Assembly: GCF_030824335.1 (NCBI RefSeq)
Contig: NZ_JAVBXX010000004.1
Span: 23,052-87,051, forward strand
DNA from: Azonexus sp.
GTDB lineage: Bacteria > Pseudomonadota > Gammaproteobacteria > Burkholderiales > Rhodocyclaceae
Reading direction: 5' to 3'
Length of the DNA: 64,000 nt
The translations under genes and the position numbers were made by a program. The notes under the pieces were generated by a model. It was not told the origin of the DNA, ran no database searches, and saw only the letters and a list, made by a program, of their open reading frames with translations. Below are positions 24,225-32,980 of this stretch, piece by piece. Numbering within the stretch: the stretch's first letter is position 1; every line of letters starts with the position of its first letter.

Positions 24225-25351
24225 GGCTCAGCCGGCGCCAGTGCTTGCGTGCCGCGCTGGCCGGCGGGCTGTCCAGCCTGCTCGCACCGCTGGCCAGCGC
24301 GCTGCCGACGAACAATGCCGCGAGCGGCCCGCTCAGCGAAACGCTGGCCGTGCGCCGCCGCTGGAAAACCGGCAACCTGCGCCTCGCCCCGACCGGCCGC
24401 CTGGAAAACCAGGTGCTTTTTGCCGGTGAGCAGCGACTGGGGCTGATCGATCCGGCACAAACAGCAATCCCCTGGTCCGTGCCGCATCAACTGGCCAGCC
24501 CAGCCATTTTCCGCCCGCGCAGCAATGGGCCAATCGTCGTGTGCGGCGGACTGGCGGAAATCGCCGGCTGGCGCATTGGCGAAGCACAGGCGCGCTGGCG
24601 CTACCGGGCGCACGATCAGATCGGCACGCCCTGCCTGGCGCAAGACCGGCTGTATTTCGGCGATGGACACGAACTTCTTGCGGTCGACAGCGAAAATGGC
24701 ACGATTTTGTGGCGCTTTGCCGCCGTGGCCGACACCCGCATCAGCTACGCACCGGTCGTCACCGGCGACGTGGTGCTGTTCGGCCCCGGCGACGGCCGCC
24801 TGATTGCGCTGTCAGCCATTGACGGCAAGCCGCGCTGGATCGTCGACCGGATGGCCGACTGGCAATACCTGCGCCAGTTGCATCCCAGCGGCGACACACT
24901 GCTTGCCGGCAGCTACAAGGAAAAGCTATACGGCATCGAAATCGCCAGCGGCCACCAGACCTGGGAGTTCAGCGCCGGCAATTTCATCAATTCGCACCAT
25001 GTGGCCAATGGCGTGGCTTACCTGTGGTCGCCGACCGGCTGGGTTTACGCCATCGATGCGGCATCCGGGCGCCAGCGCTGGCGCCAGCGCACCAACGATT
25101 ACCGGGGCGGCCGCTACAACTGGGGCGCCCTACTGGCCGAACTGATCAGCGACGAAACACGGCTCTACGCACTCGACCTGAACCACGTCCTGCACATTCT
25201 GGCCCTGGACGATGGCCGCCCGCTGGCCGACTTCCAGTTGCCGGAGCGCGTCCGCCCCTTCGTGCAATTGCTCGATGACGCCCGGCTGATGTTCGCCAAC
25301 GAAGCCGGCGAACTGCTGCTGGCCGAACTGCCGGATCAGGCGATCCGGTAG
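24221..25351 (+). CDS. PQQ-like beta-propeller protein, likely exported
   Basis: 376 residues. Probable TTG start at 24221 overlapping the upstream stop (TTGA), which gives an N-terminus with [13 protein letters not shown], a Tat-like twin-arginine signal. The body has repeated PQQ-type blades ([59 protein letters not shown]). No catalytic residues of quinoprotein dehydrogenases are evident, so a scaffold or BamB-like role, or an electron-transfer partner of the diheme protein, is possible. It converges on the GGDEF gene with a 16-bp overlap. Confidence 0.75.
   Translation: MRLSRRQCLRAALAGGLSSLLAPLASALPTNNAASGPLSETLAVRRRWKTGNLRLAPTGRLENQVLFAGEQRLGLIDPAQTAIPWSVPHQLASPAIFRPRSNGPIVVCGGLAEIAGWRIGEAQARWRYRAHDQIGTPCLAQDRLYFGDGHELLAVDSENGTILWRFAAVADTRISYAPVVTGDVVLFGPGDGRLIALSAIDGKPRWIVDRMADWQYLRQLHPSGDTLLAGSYKEKLYGIEIASGHQTWEFSAGNFINSHHVANGVAYLWSPTGWVYAIDAASGRQRWRQRTNDYRGGRYNWGALLAELISDETRLYALDLNHVLHILALDDGRPLADFQLPERVRPFVQLLDDARLMFANEAGELLLAELPDQAIR
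24679..24708 (+). repeat. Uptake-like repeat
   Basis: Exact TGCGGTCGAC; AAAA at +14, ATTTT at +25. Inside the beta-propeller gene, within a PQQ blade. Confidence 0.65.
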
Positions 25352-26688
25352 GCGTTCCGGCCGGCTTCCTTGACCGCATACATCGCGGCATCCGCCACGT
25401 CGACCAGCTTTTCCGCCGTATCGCCATGCTGCGGGTACAAGGCAATCCCGATGCTGGCCGACAGATGGGCTTCGACTTCGCCAAAGATGAAGGGCTCGAC
25501 GAGCCGGGCATTGATCCGTTGGGCCACACTATCGACTTCCATGCTGTCAACAACGTGATGCAGGATGATGGCGAATTCATCGCCGCCCAGCCGGGCCACC
25601 GTATCCGATTCGCGCACCTCACCCTGCAGACGCCGAGCCACCTCGAGCAGGACCTTGTCACCTATCGTATGCCCATGCGTATCGTTGACCTCCTTGAAGT
25701 AATCGAGGTCGACGTAGGCCAGCGCGAACAGGCATTTGTAGCGGTCGGCATGGCCGAGTGCCTGGTGCAAGCGGTCATCGAACATGCTGCGATTGGGCAA
25801 GCCGGTCAGCGCATCGAAATACGCCAGATGGCGTAATTTCTCTTCCAGCGACTTGCGCTGCACGACCTCCTCGTTCAACTCCTGGTTGGCCTGGCGCAAA
25901 TGCTCCGTACGCTCGGCAATCAGGCGTTCCTGCGATTCGTTGACGCGATGCAGGCGACGCACATACTTGAACTGGCTGGCAATCACCAGATGCAACAGAA
26001 GCGCCACCACCAAGGCAGCACCGCCAAAACCCCAGATCACCTGCCAATGTTGCGCATCGCGCACGGCAAGCAACGGTCGGGCATCCATCGTCACACTGAT
26101 GCCGCCACGGATATCACCCAGCTTGTATTCCTGTTTTTCGTGACAGGCCAGGCAAGGCTGTTTCACTTCGAGCGGCGCCATGTAACGATAAACCGGCCCA
26201 TCGGGTGCTTCGATCAGTTCCAGCAGATGCGTTTTTTCCCGCAGTTCGAAAATCTCCAGCGCCTGACGCTCCCAGGGATCGGGGGCATTGGCCGGACGCA
26301 GCGGCTTCAGGCTGGTGATGTGCAGGCGTTCGCCCAAGGCCTGCTCGGCCAGTTCGGCAATCTGTCGCGTCATGTAGGCCGGGTTGATCATGGTCAATGC
26401 CAGCCCGTCATCGCTGCGAATATCCCGTTTCGGATGTTCAAGGTGGGGATTGGCCTGGGCATTTGGCCCCTCCGGCACGTAAACACCGCCATGCCGGGCG
26501 TTCCACAGCCGGGTCAATTCGATCAGCCGGAACAGCCCCTCGCCCCGCTGCAAGGCCAGCTCGTCGGTATGCCGGTCAATGCTGCGCAACTGCGCCGAAA
26601 CCAGCGACAAGGCAAGCAGCGCGGTCAGCACATAAACCAGAGCCACCCCGAAGCGAACATTCCTTTTGGCGAATGGCGAATTTAACAA
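25336..26688 (-). CDS. Haem-binding sensor diguanylate cyclase (DUF3365-GGDEF)
   Basis: 450 residues: transmembrane helix at about 12-32, a periplasmic DUF3365-type domain carrying one c-haem motif CLACH (near residue 178), a second helix, a short coiled coil and a GGDEF domain (LGGDEFA). RESD lies five residues before GGDEF, so the product-inhibition I-site is present. It should make c-di-GMP in response to redox state or a gas ligand at the haem. With the HD-GYP protein 6 kb away it could oppose c-di-GMP turnover in the same locus. Confidence 0.87.
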   Translation of the reverse strand: MLNSPFAKRNVRFGVALVYVLTALLALSLVSAQLRSIDRHTDELALQRGEGLFRLIELTRLWNARHGGVYVPEGPNAQANPHLEHPKRDIRSDDGLALTMINPAYMTRQIAELAEQALGERLHITSLKPLRPANAPDPWERQALEIFELREKTHLLELIEAPDGPVYRYMAPLEVKQPCLACHEKQEYKLGDIRGGISVTMDARPLLAVRDAQHWQVIWGFGGAALVVALLLHLVIASQFKYVRRLHRVNESQERLIAERTEHLRQANQELNEEVVQRKSLEEKLRHLAYFDALTGLPNRSMFDDRLHQALGHADRYKCLFALAYVDLDYFKEVNDTHGHTIGDKVLLEVARRLQGEVRESDTVARLGGDEFAIILHHVVDSMEVDSVAQRINARLVEPFIFGEVEAHLSASIGIALYPQHGDTAEKLVDVADAAMYAVKEAGRNAYRIA

Positions 26689-26739
26689 TCAATACTCCCG
26701 CAGCCCGAAAACATCATACAACGCCAGAAATCCGGTGAC

Positions 26740-27585
26740 TCAATGGGTAAACCAGCTCACGATCGGCACCACGGCGACGCCGGCAGCGATCAGCAGGGTC
26801 TGCCGGACAAAGCTGTCGCGCTGCTTATGCAGCAAGGGCAAGAGGTCGGCCAGCGCGACGTAGATGAAGCTCGATGCGGCAATGACCAGCACGTAGGGCA
26901 ACACGAAATCGGCGGCGGACAGCATGAAATAGCCGAGAACGCCGCCGAGCAGCGAACTCAGGCTGGAGCCGGCATTGGCCACAAAGGCCTTGCCATTGCT
27001 CCAGCCAGCGTTGCGCAGCAGGATGAAATCGCCCATTTCCTGCGGAATTTCATGCGCGATGATGGCCACCGTCGTCGTCACGCCGAGCATCGGATCGGCA
27101 ATGAAAGCCGCCGCCACCAGGATGCCGTCGACAAAATTGTGGAAGGCATCGCCGACCAGAATGAGCAGCGGTGCGGTGACCACCGCATGGTGACCATCGT
27201 GCGAAGCGCAGTCGCCGTGCGAGTGACGCCACAGCGCCAGGCGCTCCAGGGCGAAAAACACGAACAGCGTGACCAGCATGACGGCAAACAGCGTGGCAAT
27301 CGGCCCGCCATGATTGTGCCCGGCGTGCTCATCCTCCTCTGCCGCCATCGCCGCCTGATCGCCCGGCGCATGGTCGTGGCCGGCATGGATATCGACCGGC
27401 GGCAGCGAATTGAAGGCTTCCGGCAGGATGTGCAGGAAGGCCGACGACAACATCACCCCGGCGGCAAAAGCCACCAATATTGCGGTCGACTGCCGGGAAA
27501 AGCGAAAAACCACCGCCGCCGCGCCGGCCATGCTGATCAATCCGCCAGCCAGACAGGCCAGCAGGATCATGCTCAAGGTACTCAT
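26740..27585 (-). CDS. ZIP-family metal permease
   Basis: 281 residues with eight predicted transmembrane helices. HNFVDG and HEIPQE are the ZIP signature helices IV and V that bind the metal, and a long His/Asp/Glu loop (HAGHDHAPGD, EEDEHAGHNHGG) lies between helices III and IV. Zinc is the likely substrate given the zinc-related neighbours. It is the last gene of the cluster; its ATG overlaps the DUF3299 stop (ATGA). Confidence 0.88.
   Translation of the reverse strand: MSTLSMILLACLAGGLISMAGAAAVVFRFSRQSTAILVAFAAGVMLSSAFLHILPEAFNSLPPVDIHAGHDHAPGDQAAMAAEEDEHAGHNHGGPIATLFAVMLVTLFVFFALERLALWRHSHGDCASHDGHHAVVTAPLLILVGDAFHNFVDGILVAAAFIADPMLGVTTTVAIIAHEIPQEMGDFILLRNAGWSNGKAFVANAGSSLSSLLGGVLGYFMLSAADFVLPYVLVIAASSFIYVALADLLPLLHKQRDSFVRQTLLIAAGVAVVPIVSWFTH
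27481..27510 (+). repeat. Uptake-like repeat
   Basis: Exact TGCGGTCGAC; AAAA at +17 and AAAAA at +24. Inside the ZIP gene, antisense. Confidence 0.68.
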
Positions 27586-28172
27586 CGTTTCTTTCCTTGT
27601 TTTACTTCATACGGCTCGACGCGCTCGGCGGCGATCCGGTAGGCGTAAGTCCCCATGCCGCTGTCGCCACCCTGCAAGTGCAGCGTACCGCTGATCCAGA
27701 AGGTTTCCATGGTTTTCATGCCCTTCACCGGCTTGGCCGGGACGACGTGGATCACCTGATTCGACGGCGGCGGCGGCACATGCACGCAGGCGCCGAAGTA
27801 TGGCACCAGCAGGAATTCGGAAATTTCGTCGCCCTTGCGCTCAAGCGGCAGGACAAAACCGGGAATCTTGACCCGCGTGCCATTCAGTGCCGGCTCGACC
27901 GGCGCCTTGTCCCATTCGGCCCGCACCTTGGCCAGCATTTCGATGGCTTTCGGGTCGCTGTCCTGCAGGCGATTCAGATCGATGCCCTTGAACGCCGCCA
28001 TCGGGTCCCAGCCCTTGGGCATCAGATCGTCCCAGACGATTTCCTGGAAACCCTTGGCCGCCCCCTTGCTGGCCGGCAAACGTTCGCCGACGCGATAATC
28101 GCTGGCCGACAAGCTGCCGGACAAGGTCAGGGGAAACACGAGAGCGAGCAGCAGACACAGTTTAGGCAGCAT
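27582..28172 (-). CDS. DUF3299 exported protein
   Basis: 196 residues with a signal peptide (cleavage near SLSAS-DY), then the DUF3299 core with IPGFVLPLE, FLLVPYFGACVHVPPPPSNQ and GTLHL. I chose the ATG at 28172, preceded by AAAAGGAA, over an in-frame TTG at 28196. The conserved Cys-His (GACVH) could bind a metal. It is found with lipoprotein-type ABC transporters and zinc-related genes; its molecular role is not known. Confidence 0.8.
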   Translation of the reverse strand: MLPKLCLLLALVFPLTLSGSLSASDYRVGERLPASKGAAKGFQEIVWDDLMPKGWDPMAAFKGIDLNRLQDSDPKAIEMLAKVRAEWDKAPVEPALNGTRVKIPGFVLPLERKGDEISEFLLVPYFGACVHVPPPPSNQVIHVVPAKPVKGMKTMETFWISGTLHLQGGDSGMGTYAYRIAAERVEPYEVKQGKKR

Positions 28173-28196
28173 GGAATTCCTTTTCGCGGACGGCAA

Positions 28197-29456
28197 TCAC
28201 AAACGCGGGATGAGGCCGTCGGCCAGCGACAGACGATAGGCACGCCAGGCCGGCAACAGGCTGACCAAGAGCCCACAGACAAGCACAATGCCGAGAAGTT
28301 GCATTTCTTCTGCGTTGACCGCAATCGGCAGCGTCGCCAGACCGAAACGGGCGAGCAGGCCATCGCCGGTCAGCGCGAGCAAGGTCACCAGCCCGAGGCC
28401 CAGTGCGCAGCCGAGCAGACTGACGACGAAGCTTTCCAGCATCAGCAGAAAAAGAATATGCCGCGGCCCGGCGCCGACCGAGCGCAGGATGGCCATTTCA
28501 CGGCGCCGCTCGTTCAAGCCGGCCAGCATGACCGCCATCAGCCCGGCCAGACCGACCGCCAATACCAGCCAGGACAGCGCCTGCAAGGCGCGTTCGACGA
28601 CGCCAACGGTTTGCCACAACTGGTCGAGCGCAACCCCCGGCATGACGGCGAGCAAAGGCTCGCCCCGGAATTCGTTGATCCGGCGCTGCACGCGGAAAAC
28701 CTCGACCCGCTGACGCAGGCCGACGAGGAAGGCGGTGATGCTTTTCGGCTGCAGATCGAACTTCGTCACCACCTCGGGGGCCAGCGACAAACCGGGAATC
28801 GGCGCACCGCCCAGCCAGTCGAGGTGGATCGCCTCGATGGCCGGCAGGCTGATATGCACGGTGCGGTCCACCGGCGTGCCGGTCGGCGCCAGGATGCCGA
28901 CGACGGTAAAGGGCTTGTCTTCGTGTTCCATGCCGGGCAAACCGCCCGCGCCGTGACTGAGCGTGATCTGGTCGCCCAGCCGGTAGCCGAGCGTTGTGGC
29001 GACTTCGGCGCCGAGCACGGTATCGAACAGCGCATCGAACACGCGGCCCTCGGCCAGGCGCAGCGGTGTCCGCTCGCCGTAACGGTAATGCGTGAAATAG
29101 TCGGCCGTCGTGCCCAGCACGGCATGGCCGCGATGCGAATCGCCGAGCGCCAGCGGCACGCTCCAGGCAATCGCCGGGTCGCCGGCAATGGCTTGATAGC
29201 TCTGCCAGCTCAGGTTGTTGGTCGCTTCGCCAAGATGGAAGACTGAATACAGCACCAGTTGCACCGGGCTGGTCCGCGCACCGACCACCAGATCGGTGCC
29301 CGACACCGACTGGGCGAAACCGTCGCGTGCCGCATGGCGCACGCGCTCGACGCCGAGCAGCAAGGTCGCCGCCAGCAGCACGGCGAGCAAGGTCAGGCCG
29401 AGGCTGAGCCGACGATTCCAGGCACTGGCCAGCGCGAGACGCAACAAGGCGCTCAT
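28197..29456 (-). CDS. ABC transporter permease (FtsX/MacB type)
   Basis: 419 residues: one N-terminal transmembrane helix, a large periplasmic domain (about 45-270) and three C-terminal helices with the FtsX signature (NERRREMAILRSVGAGPRHI). Such permeases work mechanically with LolD-type ATPases rather than as classical importers. The ATPase gene directly upstream overlaps it by 4 bp. Together with the ZrgA-like protein and DUF3299 it resembles the Vibrio ZrgABCDE zinc system. Confidence 0.85.
   Translation of the reverse strand: MSALLRLALASAWNRRLSLGLTLLAVLLAATLLLGVERVRHAARDGFAQSVSGTDLVVGARTSPVQLVLYSVFHLGEATNNLSWQSYQAIAGDPAIAWSVPLALGDSHRGHAVLGTTADYFTHYRYGERTPLRLAEGRVFDALFDTVLGAEVATTLGYRLGDQITLSHGAGGLPGMEHEDKPFTVVGILAPTGTPVDRTVHISLPAIEAIHLDWLGGAPIPGLSLAPEVVTKFDLQPKSITAFLVGLRQRVEVFRVQRRINEFRGEPLLAVMPGVALDQLWQTVGVVERALQALSWLVLAVGLAGLMAVMLAGLNERRREMAILRSVGAGPRHILFLLMLESFVVSLLGCALGLGLVTLLALTGDGLLARFGLATLPIAVNAEEMQLLGIVLVCGLLVSLLPAWRAYRLSLADGLIPRL
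28294..28323 (-). repeat. Uptake-like repeat (weak)
   Basis: Exact TGCGGTCAAC; only AAA near +17. Inside the permease gene. Confidence 0.45.
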
Positions 29457-30133
29457 TGCGCCGCTCCTGCGGTCAACGCCAGTTTTTCATCAAAATGCGC
29501 GGCCAGCCGTTCGTCGTGGCTGACAAAAACCACCGTGCTGCCGGCGGCTTTCGCTTCGCGGAGCAACAAATCGATGAAGGCTGATTGACGCGACGCGTCG
29601 AGCGCCGAAGTCGGCTCGTCGGCGATGATGATTTCCGGCCGGCCGATCAAGGCCCGCGCCGCCGCTACGCGCTGTTGCTGGCCGACCGACAGTTCGGCCG
29701 CCGGCACCGTGGCCAGGCTGGCCGCCAGATCGAGTTCGCCGAGCAGGCGCCGCGCCTCGGCCTGCGGATCACCCGCCCGAGCGGCACGCCGTGCCGAAAA
29801 GCGGCAAGGCAGCAACACGTTGTCGAGCACGGACAGGTAGGGAATCAGGTTGAATTGCTGGAAGACAAAGCCCAGGTGATCGGCGCGAAAGGCATCGCGC
29901 CCGGCGGCCGACAACTTCCCCAACGGCTGACCAAGCAGTTCGACGCCGCCGCGCTCCGGCAACAGCACGCCGCCGATCAGGTTGAGCAGCGTGCTTTTGC
30001 CAACGCCACTCGGGCCGTGCAAAAACAGGCTTTTCCCGGCGTCGACCGCAAGATGCGCCAGCGTCACGCAAAGCGGCCCCTTACGCCGCCAGCGAAATGC
30101 CAGATCATCAATGCGGATGGCCGCTGCGCTCAT
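29453..30133 (-). CDS. ABC transporter ATP-binding protein (LolD-like)
   Basis: 226 residues with every nucleotide-binding motif: Walker A GPSGVGKST, Q-loop FVFQQFN, signature LSVGQQQRVA, Walker B IIIADEPTSALD and switch His in VFVSHDE. It is the partner of the FtsX-type permease, with a 4-bp overlap. The gene order with the ZrgA-like, permease and DUF3299 genes suggests zinc-limitation transport. Confidence 0.9.
   Translation of the reverse strand: MSAAAIRIDDLAFRWRRKGPLCVTLAHLAVDAGKSLFLHGPSGVGKSTLLNLIGGVLLPERGGVELLGQPLGKLSAAGRDAFRADHLGFVFQQFNLIPYLSVLDNVLLPCRFSARRAARAGDPQAEARRLLGELDLAASLATVPAAELSVGQQQRVAAARALIGRPEIIIADEPTSALDASRQSAFIDLLLREAKAAGSTVVFVSHDERLAAHFDEKLALTAGAAQ
29468..29497 (+). 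repeat. Uptake-like repeat
   Basis: Exact TGCGGTCAAC; TTTTT at +15, AAAA at +24. At the 3' end of the ATPase gene, antisense. Confidence 0.66.
30021..30050 (-). repeat. Uptake-like repeat
   Basis: Exact TGCGGTCGAC; AAAA at +16, TTTTT at +25. In the ATPase gene, just upstream of the Walker A codons; second copy in this gene. Confidence 0.68.
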
Positions 30134-30136
30134 GCG

Positions 30137-30637
30137 TTACCAGGCAAACGCCGGATTCCTCATATCGACCTTGCCCGCCTTCTGGCCTTTCGGGCCGGCG
30201 AAGCTCAGCGTCAACGAACGGACGCGCTTGAACTCGTTCAGCGCCTTCACCTGCACGTCGTTCAGCGCTTCCGGTTTGGCGCAGGCATAGACGTAGCGCG
30301 CTTCGACATCGCCATGCCCATCGGCCGCCTGGCCGCCGGAGAGCAGCGGTGCGTCGATTTTCTGTTCGAGTAGCGCGCATTGGGCGGCCGCCGTCGGCAC
30401 GAAAAGGCGAGCCGGGTCTTTCAGCTTTTCCAGCACGGCCTGCACCGTCAGTTGTTCGCGGGCGTTCTTCGGCGCACGCTCGAAACCGACCAGATCGTGC
30501 TGCGGAATTTCCAGCGCCAGGATCAATTGATTCTTCTCGACCACGATGTCGAGCCGGCCGACGCCATGACTATGGGCATGCTGGGCCAGCGCCAGCGTCG
30601 GCAACAAGGAAAGCAGCAAAACAGACAGTTTTTTCAT
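30137..30637 (-). CDS. ZrgA-like zinc-related periplasmic protein (DUF2796)
   Basis: 166 residues with a signal peptide ending TLALA and a His-rich mature N-terminus (QHAHSHGVGRLD), then the DUF2796 core (ILALEIPQHDLVGFE). This family includes ZrgA of the Vibrio cholerae zinc-regulated ZrgABCDE system. The N-terminal His cluster suits zinc capture in the periplasm. It is 3 bp from the ATPase start and opens the transporter part of the cluster. Confidence 0.82.
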   Translation of the reverse strand: MKKLSVLLLSLLPTLALAQHAHSHGVGRLDIVVEKNQLILALEIPQHDLVGFERAPKNAREQLTVQAVLEKLKDPARLFVPTAAAQCALLEQKIDAPLLSGGQAADGHGDVEARYVYACAKPEALNDVQVKALNEFKRVRSLTLSFAGPKGQKAGKVDMRNPAFAW

Positions 30638-30692
30638 CGGAATCTTCCTTCAGGCAATGACATCGTCACGCGGCACGCCGGCCAACCGGCAT

Positions 30693-31274
30693 TCAAACAG
30701 CCGGCGGATTGATCAGGCGTTCGCCGCGTTTCAGTTTTTCAAACAGTTGCGGGTCGCGCCAGGCTTGCGTGATGGCCTCGGAAAAGACGATCTGGTCGAG
30801 GCCGATCAGCCCCATGCGCGGATTCTCGGCATCCTCGCGGAAACACTGGGCGTAGCCGGTTTCGGTTTCATGGACGATGACCGAATGCAGGCGCACGTCC
30901 TGCTCGCCGTTCACCTTGTCGGTCAGGTCGAGCAGCGTGTCGACCAAGCGGAAGAACAGGCGCGAGAACTGCTCGGCGCTGGGCGACACGGGCAGGCTGA
31001 TCCAGCGCTCGGAAAAGCGCTTGCAGGCAGCGATGTACTCGGCATCGTCGCCATCCCAGACGGCGACGGCATGGTCGAAAGCGTCGATCAGGTCACGCGG
31101 GCCGCTCTTCAGCAGGCCGAAATCGTAGAGCATCTGGCCGTTGTCGAAAGCGTGCGCTTCGAGCAGCAATTCGACCTTGTACGAATGCCCGTGCATCGAA
31201 TGCGAACAACGGCGGGTGCTGCAGCCGCGCACGATATGGGCATTCTCGAACTTGAACAATTTACGGATCAACAT
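30693..31274 (-). CDS. 6-carboxytetrahydropterin synthase (QueD) paralogue
   Basis: 193 residues. The zinc-binding and catalytic signatures CSTRRCSHSMHGHSY, DFGLLK and HETETGYAQC place it in the QueD/PTPS family. It is longer than housekeeping QueD (about 120), with an insertion in the middle and a C-terminal extension. The start at 31274 overlaps the COG0523 GTPase gene by 7 bp. QueD paralogues are known members of zinc-starvation regulons, where they may replace a zinc enzyme or serve in a separate pathway. Confidence 0.82.
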   Translation of the reverse strand: MLIRKLFKFENAHIVRGCSTRRCSHSMHGHSYKVELLLEAHAFDNGQMLYDFGLLKSGPRDLIDAFDHAVAVWDGDDAEYIAACKRFSERWISLPVSPSAEQFSRLFFRLVDTLLDLTDKVNGEQDVRLHSVIVHETETGYAQCFREDAENPRMGLIGLDQIVFSEAITQAWRDPQLFEKLKRGERLINPPAV

Positions 31275-32335
31275 TGGTCGCGCGCTCCACAAAACATCGC
31301 GAAAGCCTGTTCGACCAGCGACTGGTCGAGATCGCGAACGATGAACACAAGCCGGCTCTGGCGGTCGTTGTACGGCGCATCGGCCGGCCAGTCGTCGAGC
31401 CGGGTATAGGGATAAAGCACGTGCTGGACGCATTGCACGACGCGCGGCTTGTGATCGCCGATCACATTGAGCAGGCCCTTGATGCGCAGGATGCGTTCGC
31501 CCATGCTTTCCAGCAGCACGCTGACCGTATCGGCAAAAGCCGCCCACTGCAGCGGTTCGGCGAAAGTCAGCGCAAAGCTGTAAACGTGGGCGTCGTGCCG
31601 GTCCACGTCGTGATGGTGATGCTGGCCGTGCGCCTTGCGTCGTTCCTCGCGCACCTTTTCTTCGGCCAGCCAGCCTGCCACGTCCGGCGACTTGCCGGCC
31701 GGATCGTACAAACCGCAATCCAGGATGACCGAGGCGGCCACGGCACCCTGCTGCACCTGAATCTGTGGGGCCGAGGGATTCATCGCAGTCAGCCGGCGTG
31801 CCAGTGAATCGATTTGTTCCGGCGTCGCCAGATCGGTCTTGGTCAGCAACAGCCGGTCGGCCATCGCCACCTGCTTGATCGCCTCGCCGTGGGCGCCGAG
31901 CTGCCCTTCGCCGTGCGTCGCATCGACTGCCGTCACGACACCGTCGATGCGATAGCGTTCGAGCAGGAAGAAATCTTCCATCAGCGTAAAAATCACCGGC
32001 GACGGGTCGGCCAGCCCGGTGGTTTCGATGATGACGCGACGAATCGGCGTCAACTCGCGGCGCAGGCAGCGCATGAACAGGTCGGTCAGGCTGCGCGTCA
32101 GGTCGCCGCGCACGGTGCAGCAGATGCAGCCGGAATCGAGCAGGATCACGTCATCGTCGATTTTTTCCACCAGATGGTGGTCGACCGCAATCGAGCCGAA
32201 TTCGTTGATCAACACGGCCGTTTCGGCCATCTCCGGCTGCGTCAGCAAATGGTTGAGCAGCGTCGTCTTGCCGGCACCGAGAAACCCGGTGAGGATGATG
32301 ACCGGAATGCGCCGGTCGCTATCGGACGACGTCAT
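31268..32335 (-). CDS. COG0523 GTPase, zinc metallochaperone type
   Basis: 355 residues: P-loop GFLGAGKTT, the metal-binding GCICC motif, switch region ETTGLADP and the TKTD guanine-specificity loop. A His-rich linker (HGQHHHHDVDRHDAH) precedes the CobW C-terminal domain. This is the ZNG1/ZigA/YciC group that delivers zinc during limitation. The ATG at 32335 lies 4 bp after the DksA stop; longer frames upstream overlap that gene. The surrounding zinc-related genes support the assignment. Confidence 0.9.
   Translation of the reverse strand: MTSSDSDRRIPVIILTGFLGAGKTTLLNHLLTQPEMAETAVLINEFGSIAVDHHLVEKIDDDVILLDSGCICCTVRGDLTRSLTDLFMRCLRRELTPIRRVIIETTGLADPSPVIFTLMEDFFLLERYRIDGVVTAVDATHGEGQLGAHGEAIKQVAMADRLLLTKTDLATPEQIDSLARRLTAMNPSAPQIQVQQGAVAASVILDCGLYDPAGKSPDVAGWLAEEKVREERRKAHGQHHHHDVDRHDAHVYSFALTFAEPLQWAAFADTVSVLLESMGERILRIKGLLNVIGDHKPRVVQCVQHVLYPYTRLDDWPADAPYNDRQSRLVFIVRDLDQSLVEQAFAMFCGARDQC
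32160..32189 (-). repeat. Uptake-like repeat
   Basis: Exact TGCGGTCGAC; six A's starting at +23. Inside the GTPase gene, near the switch region codons. Confidence 0.65.
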
Positions 32336-32339
32336 GCAC

Positions 32340-32771
32340 TCAGCCGCCGAACTGGCGACGCTTCTGTTCGTGGCGTTCCTGGGCTTCGAGACAGAGGCTG
32401 GCCGTCGGCCGGGCCAACAGGCGCGGAATCCCGATCGGTTCGCCAGTATCTTCGCACCAACCATAGGTGCCGTCGTCAATGCGCTGCAGCGACTGGGTAA
32501 TCTTCTTCAGCAACTTGCGTTCGCGGTCACGCACGCGCAGTTCCAGCGTGTGCTCTTCTTCCGCACTGGCGCGATCGTTCGGATCGGGTTCAGCCGCGTT
32601 GTCCTGCAGGTGATGCGTGGTTTCCTCAGCGGCACCACGCAGGGCCTTTTCCTCGTCAAGCAGGCGCTGACGGAAAAAAGCAAGTTGGGCAGGCGACATG
32701 TAGTCATCCGGCGAAGCGGCGAGCAATTCAGCTTCGCTCAGCGGGGCGGCGGATTTGGTGGATCGGGTCAT
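32340..32771 (-). CDS. DksA-family protein lacking two zinc-finger cysteines (DksA2-like)
   Basis: 143 residues: coiled coil with the acidic tip region (AEPDPNDRASAEEEH) and a C-terminal finger. In canonical DksA the finger has CxxC...CxxC; here it reads WCEDTG...LCLEAQ, so the second Cys of each pair is lost. Two-cysteine DksA2 proteins do not need zinc and replace DksA under zinc starvation. ATG 32771 follows AAGGAAAG. It is the first gene of the zinc cluster. No recognisable Zur palindrome is visible upstream. Confidence 0.87.
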   Translation of the reverse strand: MTRSTKSAAPLSEAELLAASPDDYMSPAQLAFFRQRLLDEEKALRGAAEETTHHLQDNAAEPDPNDRASAEEEHTLELRVRDRERKLLKKITQSLQRIDDGTYGWCEDTGEPIGIPRLLARPTASLCLEAQERHEQKRRQFGG

Positions 32772-32980
32772 CGATCTTTCCTTGTATTTCTCATTAATCA
32801 AACAGTCTGAAAGGCGCGGCCATCGAGCAGGTTCAAGCAGAAAACCATGCGGAAACCATAAGCAGCAGCAATCACAAGGCGGCAATCTTATAGCAATCCG
32901 GCCGGATCAGCCGCATCAACCTGCAGGTCGTCGAGCATCATGCCAAGCTCGCCGCCATCTGACCAGCCCAACGGGCAAAA

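Noticed and set aside
25352..25400. Near-copies of the uptake-like core (for example TGCGGTCAAG near 25371, TGCGGTCCAC near 28857, TGCGGTCGAG near 41345)
   Set aside because: One mismatch in the last bases and no AT-tract at 23-26; left out of the count.
32772..32885. A Zur operator upstream of the zinc cluster
   Set aside because: I looked for GTTATA-N-TATAAC-type palindromes before dksA and found none; the zinc assignment rests on gene content only.
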